Shown in pieces: positions 16,264 to 23,961 of a stretch of 64,000 bases of DNA (position 1 is the stretch's first letter; every line of letters starts with the position of its first letter). This stretch comes from an uncultured Alphaproteobacteria bacterium. Its GTDB lineage: Bacteria; Pseudomonadota; Alphaproteobacteria; Rs-D84. The stretch spans positions 33,455 to 97,454 of the forward strand of contig CARVLU010000001.1 of assembly GCA_949082785.1 (NCBI GenBank). Reading direction: 5' to 3'. Below the pieces are notes generated by a model. The model did no database searches. It was not told the origin of the DNA and worked only from the letters and a program-made list of their open reading frames with translations. Made by a program: the position numbers and the translations under genes.

Positions 16264-16290
16264 TTATAATCGTTCCCTTGGATTAGGCAT
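16264..16290 (-). promoter_or_regulatory. Possible 8-codon upstream ORF
   Basis: Reads MPNPRERL. Its first 13 bases (ATGCCTAATCCAA) are identical to those of a small upstream ORF before the Cys-rich gene at 41677. Translation is not shown. Confidence 0.3.
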
Positions 16291-16440
16291 ATATTCACCC
16301 CATCCAATGCCCCAAATTATACCGCATCCGGCCATTTTGTTCAAGCATGTTTTTTAGCCCACGCGGCGGCCGTGAAAATAATCTGTTTTCGCACTTGCAT
16401 TTCATTGCGGTGTTCTATATAATACCCATCGCAACCACGC

Positions 16441-16529
16441 GGAGCGTTGGCAGAGTGGTAATGCAGCAGATTGCTAATCTGTGACCGAGATTTTTTGGTC
16501 CATAGGTTCGAGTCCTATACGCTCCGCCA
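16441..16529 (+). tRNA. tRNA-Ser(GCT)
   Basis: Acceptor GGAGCGT/ACGCTCC, anticodon loop with GCT, long variable arm, T arm ATAGGTTCGAGTCCTAT, CCA encoded. Followed at once by a terminator hairpin (ATCCCCAGCGGGGAT). Its 3' end is duplicated downstream. Confidence 0.95.
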
Positions 16530-16556
16530 TTTTTTATCCCCAGCGGGGATAAAAAA
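16530..16556 (+). terminator. Terminator of tRNA-Ser(GCT)
   Basis: ATCCCC-AGC-GGGGAT; an identical copy follows the duplicated tRNA end at 16707. Confidence 0.7.
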
Positions 16557-16583
16557 GGGTGGAAAGATAATGTCCGAGAACCG

Positions 16584-16735
16584 CATAGGTTCGATACGGA
16601 GCAGATTTGGCAAGTGAAGCGTAGCCAAATCGTCGCGAGTGGAGAGGGGTATCCCCACCGCGGGCGGAGCAAGCGGAAGGGGAGTCCAGTCCTATACGCT
16701 CCGCCATTTTTTATCCCCAGCGGGGATAAAATCAG
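16584..16735 (+). mobile_element. tRNA-3'-end insertion element, copy A
   Basis: A second copy of the tRNA T arm begins at 16584 (CATAGGTTCGA) and is interrupted by ~93 bp. It then resumes at 16688 as AGTCCTATACGCTCCGCCA, followed by the same terminator as the real tRNA (period 177 bp). The insert has a perfect 8-bp stem GATTTGGC (16604-16611)/GCCAAATC (16624-16631) with a 12-nt loop, then CGTCGCGAGTG and a GC-rich tail. It aligns without gaps over 43 nt to copy B. No ORF. Confidence 0.6.
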
Positions 16736-16753
16736 TCGGAATTTTTAAATTTG

Positions 16754-16782
16754 TAAAAAAAATCGCCCGGATGGGCGATTTT
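16754..16782 (-). terminator. Terminator of alaS
   Basis: TCGCCC-ATC-GGGCGA-type hairpin with T runs on both strands, immediately after the alaS stop. Confidence 0.85.
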
Positions 16783-18846
16783 TTATTCGGCCAGTGTTCC
16801 AACCGACATTGTAATGCGGCGGATGCCGCTGCTGATGGATTTTTCCTTGTTAATCTTGGCGCGCAAAATTTCGCCCGTGTGGTGAACGTGCGTTCCCCCA
16901 CACAGTTCGCATGATACGTCGCCCGCTGTGATAACGCGTACGATGTCACCATATTTTTCGCCAAACAACGCCATCGCGCCACGGTCGCGGGCCGCGTCCA
17001 GTGACATTTCCGCGTGTTCAACCGGCATGTCGGCCGCAATCCATTTGTTGACCAGGTCTTCGACCGCCTGTTTTTCGTCCGCCGTCATGGCGCGCCCAAA
17101 TGAAAAGTCAAATCGGACGGAATCCGGCGACACCTTGGACCCGCGCTGTTGCACGTCTTCGTTCAAGACAGTGCGCAGGGCCGCCTGTAACAAATGGGTC
17201 GCGGTGTGCGCGCGCGTGGTCTGGGCGCGCATTTTGTCGTCAATCGCGGGGCGTACAACATCCCCCACCGCCAGGGGCGCCGTCAGCGTCCCCTTGTGAA
17301 TAACGACGTTGTTGACGCGGGCGGCTTCGCCAATGTTCATGACAACCGCGTCACCCATGGCCAGGGTGCCGCTGTCGCCGACCTGGCCACCCTGGGTGCC
17401 GTAAAACGGTGTTTTATCCAATGCCACTTCGACTTCGTCCCCGGCGGCGGCCGATTGTACAAATTCGCCGCCCCGCAAAATGGACAATACACGCGATTCC
17501 ATGTCGGTTGTCGGCGCATATTTGCCAGTGTCGTCGGTGTCGGGCAATTCGGTTTGCGATTCCCACAGGGTGCGCGTGCCCTTGGTATTGGCGCGGGACC
17601 GTTCTTTTTGTTCGGTCATGGCGCGTTCAAATCCGGCCGTGTCCACGTCCATGCCGCGGTCGCGCAGAATCATCTGGGTCAAATCCAGCGGGAATCCATA
17701 TGTGTCAAACAATTTAAACGCCACGTCGCCCGGCAAAGTTTTGTCATGCAATTTCGGCAATTCGCCGTCCAGCAATTTCATACCGTTTTGCAACATGTCG
17801 GCAAAGGCATTTTCTTCGTTGCGGATAATTTCGACAACGCGTGATTCTTCGCGGGCCAATTCCGGATATGCCGCGCCCATTTCGGTAATCAATGCCGGAT
17901 ACAATTTCGACAACAGCGGCCCGCGGTGCCCCAGCATTTGGCCGTGACGCATTGCGCGGCGCAAAATGCGGCGAATGACATAGCCGCGGTCGGTGTTGGA
18001 CGGGATAACACCGTCGGCAATGGCAAAGCCCACCGCGCGCAGATGGTCCGTAATAACCTTGAACGACGGTGTGTTGTCGGCGGTCTTTTTCACGCCGGCG
18101 ACATCTTCGACCGCGCGCATCAGGTTCACAAACAAATCCGTGTCGTAATTGTCACGCACGCCCTGTAACATCGCGGCCCAACGTTCCAAACCGCCGCCCG
18201 TATCAACATTCTGTTTCGGCAGTGGGGTCAGATTGCCGTTCGCGTCACGGTCAAACTGCATAAACACGTCGTTCCAGATTTCAACCCAGCGGTCGTCTTC
18301 GTTTTCAATATCGGCGCCAAAATCATAAAACATTTCCGTACACGGACCGCACGGACCGGTGTCGCCCGCCGACCACCAGTTGTCTTTGTCGCCCAGACGA
18401 ATGGCTTCTTTGCCGGCGATTTTGCGCCACAATTCGGTGGATTCTTCGTCCGACACGTGCGTGGTGACGCGGATTTTTTCCGGGTCCAGTTTTAACACGC
18501 CCGTCAATAATTCCCAGGATTGTTCGATGGCGCCGGCCTTGAAATAATCGCCAAAGGACCAGTTCCCCATCATTTCAAAGAAAGTATGATGACGGCCGTC
18601 AAAGCCAACTTCGTCCAGGTCGTTGTGTTTCCCGCCCGCGCGGATACATTTTTGAACGTCGGCAACGCGCGGGGCAAAGGGGGCTTCGGCACCTTGTAAA
18701 ATCCCTTTCCAGGGGACCATGCCGGCCACGGTGAACAACAATGTCGGGTCGTTCGGCACCAATGACGCGGACGGCACGATTTTGTGCCCGCGTGATGCAA
18801 AATAATCCAAGAAAACCTGTCTGATGTCGTTGTATTTCATTGTCAA
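16783..18846 (-). CDS. alaS: Alanyl-tRNA synthetase lacking the C-terminal C-Ala domain
   Basis: 687 residues against about 875 in most bacteria. The class II catalytic core is complete (LFTVAGMVPWKGIL, HHTFFEMMGNWSFGDYFK, DTGPCGPCTEMFYDF), as is the tRNA-recognition part. The editing domain is present with HTATHLLQ and CELCGGTHV. The protein ends right after GIRRITMSVGTLAE and a terminator follows, so the missing C-Ala/DHHA1 part is not an assembly cut. A second ATG two codons in is an equally good start. Confidence 0.95.
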   Translation of the reverse strand: MTMKYNDIRQVFLDYFASRGHKIVPSASLVPNDPTLLFTVAGMVPWKGILQGAEAPFAPRVADVQKCIRAGGKHNDLDEVGFDGRHHTFFEMMGNWSFGDYFKAGAIEQSWELLTGVLKLDPEKIRVTTHVSDEESTELWRKIAGKEAIRLGDKDNWWSAGDTGPCGPCTEMFYDFGADIENEDDRWVEIWNDVFMQFDRDANGNLTPLPKQNVDTGGGLERWAAMLQGVRDNYDTDLFVNLMRAVEDVAGVKKTADNTPSFKVITDHLRAVGFAIADGVIPSNTDRGYVIRRILRRAMRHGQMLGHRGPLLSKLYPALITEMGAAYPELAREESRVVEIIRNEENAFADMLQNGMKLLDGELPKLHDKTLPGDVAFKLFDTYGFPLDLTQMILRDRGMDVDTAGFERAMTEQKERSRANTKGTRTLWESQTELPDTDDTGKYAPTTDMESRVLSILRGGEFVQSAAAGDEVEVALDKTPFYGTQGGQVGDSGTLAMGDAVVMNIGEAARVNNVVIHKGTLTAPLAVGDVVRPAIDDKMRAQTTRAHTATHLLQAALRTVLNEDVQQRGSKVSPDSVRFDFSFGRAMTADEKQAVEDLVNKWIAADMPVEHAEMSLDAARDRGAMALFGEKYGDIVRVITAGDVSCELCGGTHVHHTGEILRAKINKEKSISSGIRRITMSVGTLAE

Positions 18847-18922
18847 TATTCCTTTTTATCGGCGCAATTGTAGAAATATTGTCCGCCGGTTTCAATCATA
18901 TATTTTCGAAAAAGTCATTTTT

Positions 18923-19738
18923 TTACAGCCGCGGGCCAATTTCGGCGATAATGGCCGTCCATGCCGTCGCATATCTGTGCAGGGCGTTTTCCAGCCGCGC
19001 CGCGGCATGCGTCGCCGGAAAGCGCAAACGGCCGTATTTCTGGGCGGCGGTATCGACATTTGTGCCGATATAATTCACGCGGTCCATATAAATTGGGGTG
19101 GCGGCCGGGTTGATATGCCGGGCATAGCTGACAACCGATTGCCACAGCATTGCGTCATCGGGTGCCCGGTAATCCAAACTGTTGTCGATTTGGCGGATAA
19201 CATCGATGGCGTCATTAATCAATTGGCCGACCGCGCACATAATGCCGGTGCGCACCAGTGTGCCCGCCATGGCGATATGCGGACGGTGCAAAATGACGTT
19301 TTCATCATCGACCATTAATTTGTTGGTATCGTCCATCGCGCGCAGTACGTCAATCAGCCGCCCACGAATTTCAATCATGTTTTGCAACACCGCAAAGTTA
19401 TGTGGGGCGACCGCCGGGACGTCAATATTGGTTAAAATATCATCGTCATCGCAGAACACCATCCATTCGTCGCGCAGTTTCAGTTTCCCAATCGCCCCCA
19501 GGATGTTCAGTCGCGCGCGCAGTGCGCCAACATTTTCGCGTGCATTAATAATATGAACGCGCCCGCGGTACCCCAATTTCCGTAAATCACGACGTGTGAC
19601 ATTTACGGTCGGGTTGTCATTATGCACGATTAAGAAAATCCGTCGTCCCAACCGCGCCAATGCCGGCACTGAAATGCGCAGGAATTCTGTGTTATATGTG
19701 GTTAATCCGACGATAATACGATTTTTGCGATGAAACAT
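18923..19738 (-). CDS. GT-A type glycosyltransferase-like protein
   Basis: 271 residues from ATG 19738 (MFHRKNRIIVGLTTYNTEFL). The N-terminal nucleotide-sugar fold is followed by WMVFCDDDDILTNI, a DXD-like metal site about residue 110. Probably transfers a sugar to a surface glycan. The rest is helical with Arg-rich patches. The open frame continues upstream to 19807 but without a ribosome site. Family-2 membership is inferred. Confidence 0.6.
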   Translation of the reverse strand: MFHRKNRIIVGLTTYNTEFLRISVPALARLGRRIFLIVHNDNPTVNVTRRDLRKLGYRGRVHIINARENVGALRARLNILGAIGKLKLRDEWMVFCDDDDILTNIDVPAVAPHNFAVLQNMIEIRGRLIDVLRAMDDTNKLMVDDENVILHRPHIAMAGTLVRTGIMCAVGQLINDAIDVIRQIDNSLDYRAPDDAMLWQSVVSYARHINPAATPIYMDRVNYIGTNVDTAAQKYGRLRFPATHAAARLENALHRYATAWTAIIAEIGPRL

Positions 19739-19828
19739 AATATAAACTATACACCCAGAACCACCAACATTGCAATGGGTTAGTTTTTTATGATATAATG
19801 GTCGCATAGTTCAGGAAAGGTTATTTAT

Positions 19829-20305
19829 ATGAAACCGTTGATGCTGTTTTCGATAGTATTACTGACGGCCATTGTGCTGGCGTCTTCGTTTGGGTTGCAG
19901 ATTATGCCGACGGACCCGGTGGCATTACCCGCGGGGGCGGACGGGATGGCGTTGTTTGTGTGTCCGGCCGATGGTACGACATGGAATATGGTCGCGACGG
20001 CAATGCGTCCCATGGTGCGCATCATCAGCATGGTGTTCTTTTTCGGGGTGATGATGTTGTTGTTCAGCTGGGGCTGGGCGTTGTACCAAAACCTGTTAAA
20101 GGATTCATTCAAAGACGATGCGTTCAAGAAACCCTGGGCATTGACAAAGTTTATTTTCTGGGCCGGAATGATAGTTATGCTGTTGGTGGCGACGCCCAAT
20201 CATTACCGTTTGGTGGATATCGCGGGCGCAGACGGGCAGTGGGTCTTGTGCGATGAAACGACGCCGGGCGCCATACCAGTATGGGCCAATAATGTCAAGT
20301 CATAA
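19829..20305 (+). CDS. Small membrane protein, unknown
   Basis: 158 residues with three hydrophobic segments: MLFSIVLLTAIVLASSFGL at the N-terminus, ISMVFFFGVMMLLFSWGWAL, and FIFWAGMIVMLLV. A Cys-containing loop (FVCPADGTTWN) lies between the first two and a short C-terminal tail follows. A good AGGAAAGG ribosome site precedes it. No family recognised. Confidence 0.65.
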   Translation: MKPLMLFSIVLLTAIVLASSFGLQIMPTDPVALPAGADGMALFVCPADGTTWNMVATAMRPMVRIISMVFFFGVMMLLFSWGWALYQNLLKDSFKDDAFKKPWALTKFIFWAGMIVMLLVATPNHYRLVDIAGADGQWVLCDETTPGAIPVWANNVKS

Positions 20306-20336
20306 AACAATTTATGGCGAATTTGAAAATATACTC

Positions 20337-20365
20337 TTGACTTAAAGCGCGGATTTCTCTACGAT
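20337..20365 (+). promoter_or_regulatory. Sigma-70 promoter of hup
   Basis: TTGACT, 17-bp spacer, TACGAT; start near 20372. Confidence 0.7.
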
Positions 20366-20371
20366 TCGGGC

Positions 20372-20514
20372 AAGCAGGACGGGCAATGTCCCTGTGATTG
20401 GGGGCTGCGACGGGATGGAATTGAAAAAGACCAGCAAATCCGGGCGCCACAGATACCAGCGACATTGCCTATGGTCTGCCGGACAACCTTAAAACTCACG
20501 AAAGGAGAAATATA
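20372..20514 (+). promoter_or_regulatory. Structured leader upstream of hup
   Basis: Some 140 nt of leader can fold by the outer stem GGCAATGTC (20382-20390)/GACATTGCC (20461-20469) and an inner CTGTG (20392)/CACAG (20448). A GC-rich interior remains (GGGGGCTGCGACGGG). The AAGGAG ribosome site lies outside the stem. It may be a stable 5' UTR or an independent small RNA; I do not recognise a known family. Confidence 0.45.
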
Positions 20515-20787
20515 ATGAACAAACAAGAATTGATCGAAGCAATTGCAAACGAAGTCGAAGTGACAAAAGCAACTGCTGCCGGTTGTTTGGATGCCTTTAT
20601 CAACACAGTTACAAAAGTTCTGAAAAAGAAAGGCGAAGTTCGCTTGGTCGGTTTCGGTACATTCACAACCGCAAAACGCAAAGCGACCACAGGCCGCAAC
20701 CCGCAGACAGGTGCCGCCATTAAAATTCCGGCGTCCACCCAGCCGAAGTTCAAGCCGGGTAAAGCTTTGAAAGATGCTTTGAACTAA
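20515..20787 (+). CDS. hup: HU-family DNA-binding protein
   Basis: 90 residues, standard HU length: MNKQELIEAIANEVEVTKA, VRLVGFGTFTTAKRKATTGR, and the beta-arm GRNPQTGAAIKIPAS. Binds and bends DNA as a dimer in the nucleoid. Single gene with its own promoter, folded leader and terminator. Confidence 0.95.
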   Translation: MNKQELIEAIANEVEVTKATAAGCLDAFINTVTKVLKKKGEVRLVGFGTFTTAKRKATTGRNPQTGAAIKIPASTQPKFKPGKALKDALN

Positions 20788-20808
20788 ACCAATAATTTTG
20801 GTTACGCG

Positions 20809-20836
20809 GACGCCCCAATCGGGGCGTCTGTTTTTA
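20809..20836 (+). terminator. Terminator of hup
   Basis: GACGCCCC-AAT-CGGGGCGTC followed by TGTTTTT. Confidence 0.85.
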
Positions 20837-21004
20837 TGTGCCCGGGCGGGGATGTGATAAAAAGCTTGATTTTTGTCATCAAAGACTATAAACTGGGTGC
20901 GCTGGGTAATCAGAACTGATTAAACAATGGTGCTTTTTGGTCCCATTCGTGATAAGGATTCTGTTGAAAATCCGGCACCATAAAAAAACCAAAAGGATTA
21001 TATT

Positions 21005-21637
21005 ATGGCAAGAGCAGGTGCGAAACGCAGCACACGTAAACTGAAAATCAGCCGCCGCTTGGGTGTGAACCTGTGGGGTCAGGCGAAATCTCCGATTAAC
21101 AAGCGTAAATACAAACCCGGTCAGCATGGCCCGACATCCCGTGGGGGCAATTCGTCCGATTACGCAAAACAGATGCGCGCCAAACAGACCCTGAAAGGGT
21201 ACTATGGCAACGTCGGCGAAAAGAAATTCCGTTCTTATTATTTGGAAGCCGCCAATATGAAAGGTGACACACCGGATAACTTGATTGGTTTGCTGGAACG
21301 TCGTTTGGACGCCGTTGTGTACCGTTCCAAATTGGCCCCGACCGTATTTTCCGCGCGTCAGTTGGTCAGCCACGGTCATGTTTATGTCAACGACAAACGC
21401 GTAAAGATTGCGTCGTATCAGGTTAAACCGGGCGATGTCATCACCGTCAGCGAAAAAGCGAAACAGATGCCGTTGGTTGTTTTGGCGTTGGAATCTGCGG
21501 AACGCAACTTCCCGGATTATATCAATGTCGACAGCGCGAATTTCGTTGCGACATTTGTCCGCGTACCGTCGTTCGAAGATGTACCGTATCCGGTCCAGAT
21601 GTCCCCGGAATTGGTCGTCGAATTCTATTCTCGTTAA
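21005..21637 (+). CDS. rpsD: 30S ribosomal protein S4
   Basis: 210 residues. Primary 16S rRNA-binding protein that starts assembly of the 30S body. Recognisable blocks: GQHGPTSRGG and an S4 RNA-binding domain LERRLDAVVYRSKLAPTV ... ARQLVSHGHVYVNDKRV. Stand-alone gene. Its ~100-nt leader can pair GGTGC (20928) with GCACC (20974), perhaps for autoregulation, but this is unproved. Confidence 0.97.
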   Translation: MARAGAKRSTRKLKISRRLGVNLWGQAKSPINKRKYKPGQHGPTSRGGNSSDYAKQMRAKQTLKGYYGNVGEKKFRSYYLEAANMKGDTPDNLIGLLERRLDAVVYRSKLAPTVFSARQLVSHGHVYVNDKRVKIASYQVKPGDVITVSEKAKQMPLVVLALESAERNFPDYINVDSANFVATFVRVPSFEDVPYPVQMSPELVVEFYSR

Positions 21638-21648
21638 TAGATTCCAAA

Positions 21649-21673
21649 TCCCCCGAATGGGGGATTTTTTTTA
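21649..21673 (+). terminator. Terminator of rpsD
   Basis: ATCCCCC-GAAT-GGGGGAT followed by eight T residues. Confidence 0.9.
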
Positions 21674-21716
21674 TTCACTGGATTGCCATGCGACCCATCG
21701 CGTGGTGTTTTAACAA

Positions 21717-21745
21717 TTGACTTAGATTCCAGAATGGGCCATACT
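21717..21745 (+). promoter_or_regulatory. Promoter of the cysS leader
   Basis: TTGACT, 17-bp spacer, CATACT. It predicts a start at about 21751-21753, which would make the leader peptide ATG at 21752 leaderless. Confidence 0.65.
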
Positions 21746-21751
21746 GTCAGT

Positions 21752-21796
21752 ATGGCTTTATTTAATTACAAAATTTACTGTTGTTGTTGTCGCTGA
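21752..21796 (+). CDS. Cysteine leader peptide of cysS
   Basis: 14 codons reading MALFNYKIYCCCCR followed by TGA, with four consecutive TGT Cys codons, 64 bp upstream of the cysteinyl-tRNA synthetase gene. Ribosome stalling on these codons when Cys-tRNA is short would report on exactly what cysS makes. A hairpin GGCGC-AAAT-GCGCC follows at about 21810-21823 but has no T run, so control could be at translation rather than transcription. The ATG lies at the predicted transcription start. Confidence 0.65.
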   Translation: MALFNYKIYCCCCR

Positions 21797-21860
21797 TACC
21801 ATTGCCGACGGCGCAAATGCGCCCAAAATTACCCACTTTGATACACACAGGAATCATATC

Positions 21861-23291
21861 ATGACCATCAAATTATTCAATACCATGTCCAGAAAACTGG
21901 AAGAATTCAAACCGCTGAACCCCGGGCGCGTCGGGTTTTATTCTTGTGGGCCGACCGTTTATCATTATGCCCATATCGGCAATCTGCGCACAATGATTCA
22001 CAATGATATTTTAAAGCGCATGTTTCTGGAAAACGGGTACGATGTGCATCATGTCATGAATATTACCGACGTCGGCCATCTGACCAATGACGAAGATGAC
22101 AGCGGCGAAGACAAAATGGAAAAGGGTGCCGCCCGTGACAACAAATCTGTCTGGGATATCGCCAAGTTTTACAAAGACGAATTTCTGCGCGATTATGATG
22201 ATTTGAACATCATGCGGCCGACCGATATGCCGCATGCGACCGATTACATCGCCGAACAAATCGAATTGGTGCAAAAACTGGAAAAATTGGGATATACATA
22301 TGAAATTCCGGGGGATGGGATTTATTACGATACGTCGAAATTCGCGGCGTACGGGGCGTTGACGGGCGGGGCATTGTCCGGCAACCGTGCGGGCGCGCGC
22401 GTTGAATTCAACAGTGCAAAGCGTAATCCGACGGATTTTGCGTTGTGGAAATTTTCGCCCGTGGGTGTGCGCCGTCAAATGGAATGGGACAGCCCCTGGG
22501 GCGTGGGATTTCCGGGTTGGCATGCGGAATGCAGTGCCATGGGCATGAAATTGCTGGGGAATCATTTTGATATCCATACCGGCGGCGAAGATTTGTCCCG
22601 CGTGCATCACGCCAACGAAATCGCGCAAAGCGAACCCATCACCGGGGCCCCGTGGGTCAGTTATTGGGTGCATTTCAGTTTCTTGGTCGATAAAAGCGGC
22701 GAAAAGATGAGCAAGTCGTCCGGTGAATTTTTGGGGCTGGATGCGTTGCGCCGCCGCGGTTATGACCCGATGGTGTACCGGTATTTGATTTTGCTGGGGC
22801 ATTATCAGACGCAATTGGCGTTTTCATGGGACGCGATGGATGCGGCGGCGGCCGGATATAAAAACATTACCCGTCGCGTGGCCGATTTGTTGATGGACAA
22901 CGCACCGGGCGACGTGGATGCGACGGCGGTGGGCGCATGGCATGACAAAATGCTGGGCGTGATATCGGACAACCTGAAAACGGCGGAAACACTGGTCTTG
23001 GTCCAAGAAATTTTGCGCGATGGCACCATGAATGCAGCAACCAAAATCAATTTGTTTGAATTTATCGACCGGTTGTTGGGATTGCAATTTTTGGACCGGG
23101 CGCGGCGTATTGTGGAACGCGAATCCGCGGATGCACCGGCCGAAATCACCGAATTGGCCCAGCGGCGCGCCGCGGCCAAGGTCGCACGCGATTGGGCGAC
23201 GGCCGACGATTTGCGGGCGCAAATTGACGCGATGGGATGGAGCGTGGTCGATACCCGCGACGGGTTTAAAATCGTGAAAAAGGATGAATAA
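21861..23291 (+). CDS. cysS: Cysteinyl-tRNA synthetase
   Basis: 476 residues. Charges tRNA-Cys; class I synthetase with zinc. Motifs: SCGPTVYHYAHIGNLRT (zinc Cys and HIGH-like), GWHAECSAMG, HTGGEDLSRVHHANE, KMSKSSGEF, and the DALR-type helical C-terminus. It is preceded by the poly-Cys leader peptide and an AGGA ribosome site. Confidence 0.97.
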   Translation: MTIKLFNTMSRKLEEFKPLNPGRVGFYSCGPTVYHYAHIGNLRTMIHNDILKRMFLENGYDVHHVMNITDVGHLTNDEDDSGEDKMEKGAARDNKSVWDIAKFYKDEFLRDYDDLNIMRPTDMPHATDYIAEQIELVQKLEKLGYTYEIPGDGIYYDTSKFAAYGALTGGALSGNRAGARVEFNSAKRNPTDFALWKFSPVGVRRQMEWDSPWGVGFPGWHAECSAMGMKLLGNHFDIHTGGEDLSRVHHANEIAQSEPITGAPWVSYWVHFSFLVDKSGEKMSKSSGEFLGLDALRRRGYDPMVYRYLILLGHYQTQLAFSWDAMDAAAAGYKNITRRVADLLMDNAPGDVDATAVGAWHDKMLGVISDNLKTAETLVLVQEILRDGTMNAATKINLFEFIDRLLGLQFLDRARRIVERESADAPAEITELAQRRAAAKVARDWATADDLRAQIDAMGWSVVDTRDGFKIVKKDE

Positions 23292-23401
23292 CCATTCCCA
23301 TTCACATCCCCGCCAAACCGGCGGGGATAATTTCGATAAAAAAAGGCTTGAATACAGGCGTCTTTTGGGGTATATTGCCCCCAGCAAGAAGAGGAACGTT
23401 C

Positions 23402-23920
23402 ATGAATTATCCGTATATGCCAAAATCCACCGCACTGTGGTTGATTGAAAACACAGCACTGTCGTTTGAACAAATCGCCGATTTCTGCGGTATGCACGAA
23501 TTGGAAGTGAAAAATATCGCCGACGCCGAAACTTATAAAATCCAGGGTCTGAACCCTATCTTGAACGGCCAGGTTACGCGCGAAGATATCGAACGCTGTG
23601 AAGCGGACCCGGATGCGCGTCTGACACTGCGCGAAAATATCGTCGCCGCGCAAAAGGCACAGAATAAAAAGGGCATCGGATACACACCGAAACTGCACCG
23701 CCAGAACCGTTTGGGCGGGATTTTGTGGATTCTGAAAAATTATCCGGAATTGTCCGACGGCCAGATTGCACGCCTGATGCGCAGTACGAATCCCACCGTC
23801 GCGTCGGTCCGCAACAAAACGCACAAATCTTATTCCTTGATTCAAATCCAAAGCCCCGTTGTATTGGGTTTGGTTTCTGAATCCGCACTGCATGACGCGG
23901 TGGCCAAGGCGAAAAAATAA
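23402..23920 (+). CDS. trcR: Cell-cycle transcriptional regulator TrcR (DUF1013)
   Basis: 172 residues matching the alphaproteobacterial DUF1013 family: MPKSTALWLIENTALSFEQI, ADFCGMHELEVKNIADAE, GLNPILNGQVTREDIERCE, and the C-terminal LMRSTNPTVASVRNKTH with HTH character. Family members associate with RNA polymerase and control cell-cycle genes. It lies 41 bp before rpoD on the same strand. The start after AGAGGAACG is well placed. Confidence 0.85.
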   Translation: MNYPYMPKSTALWLIENTALSFEQIADFCGMHELEVKNIADAETYKIQGLNPILNGQVTREDIERCEADPDARLTLRENIVAAQKAQNKKGIGYTPKLHRQNRLGGILWILKNYPELSDGQIARLMRSTNPTVASVRNKTHKSYSLIQIQSPVVLGLVSESALHDAVAKAKK

Positions 23921-23961
23921 GACATTACACATACACCTTTTAATACAGCAAAGGTTTTTTG

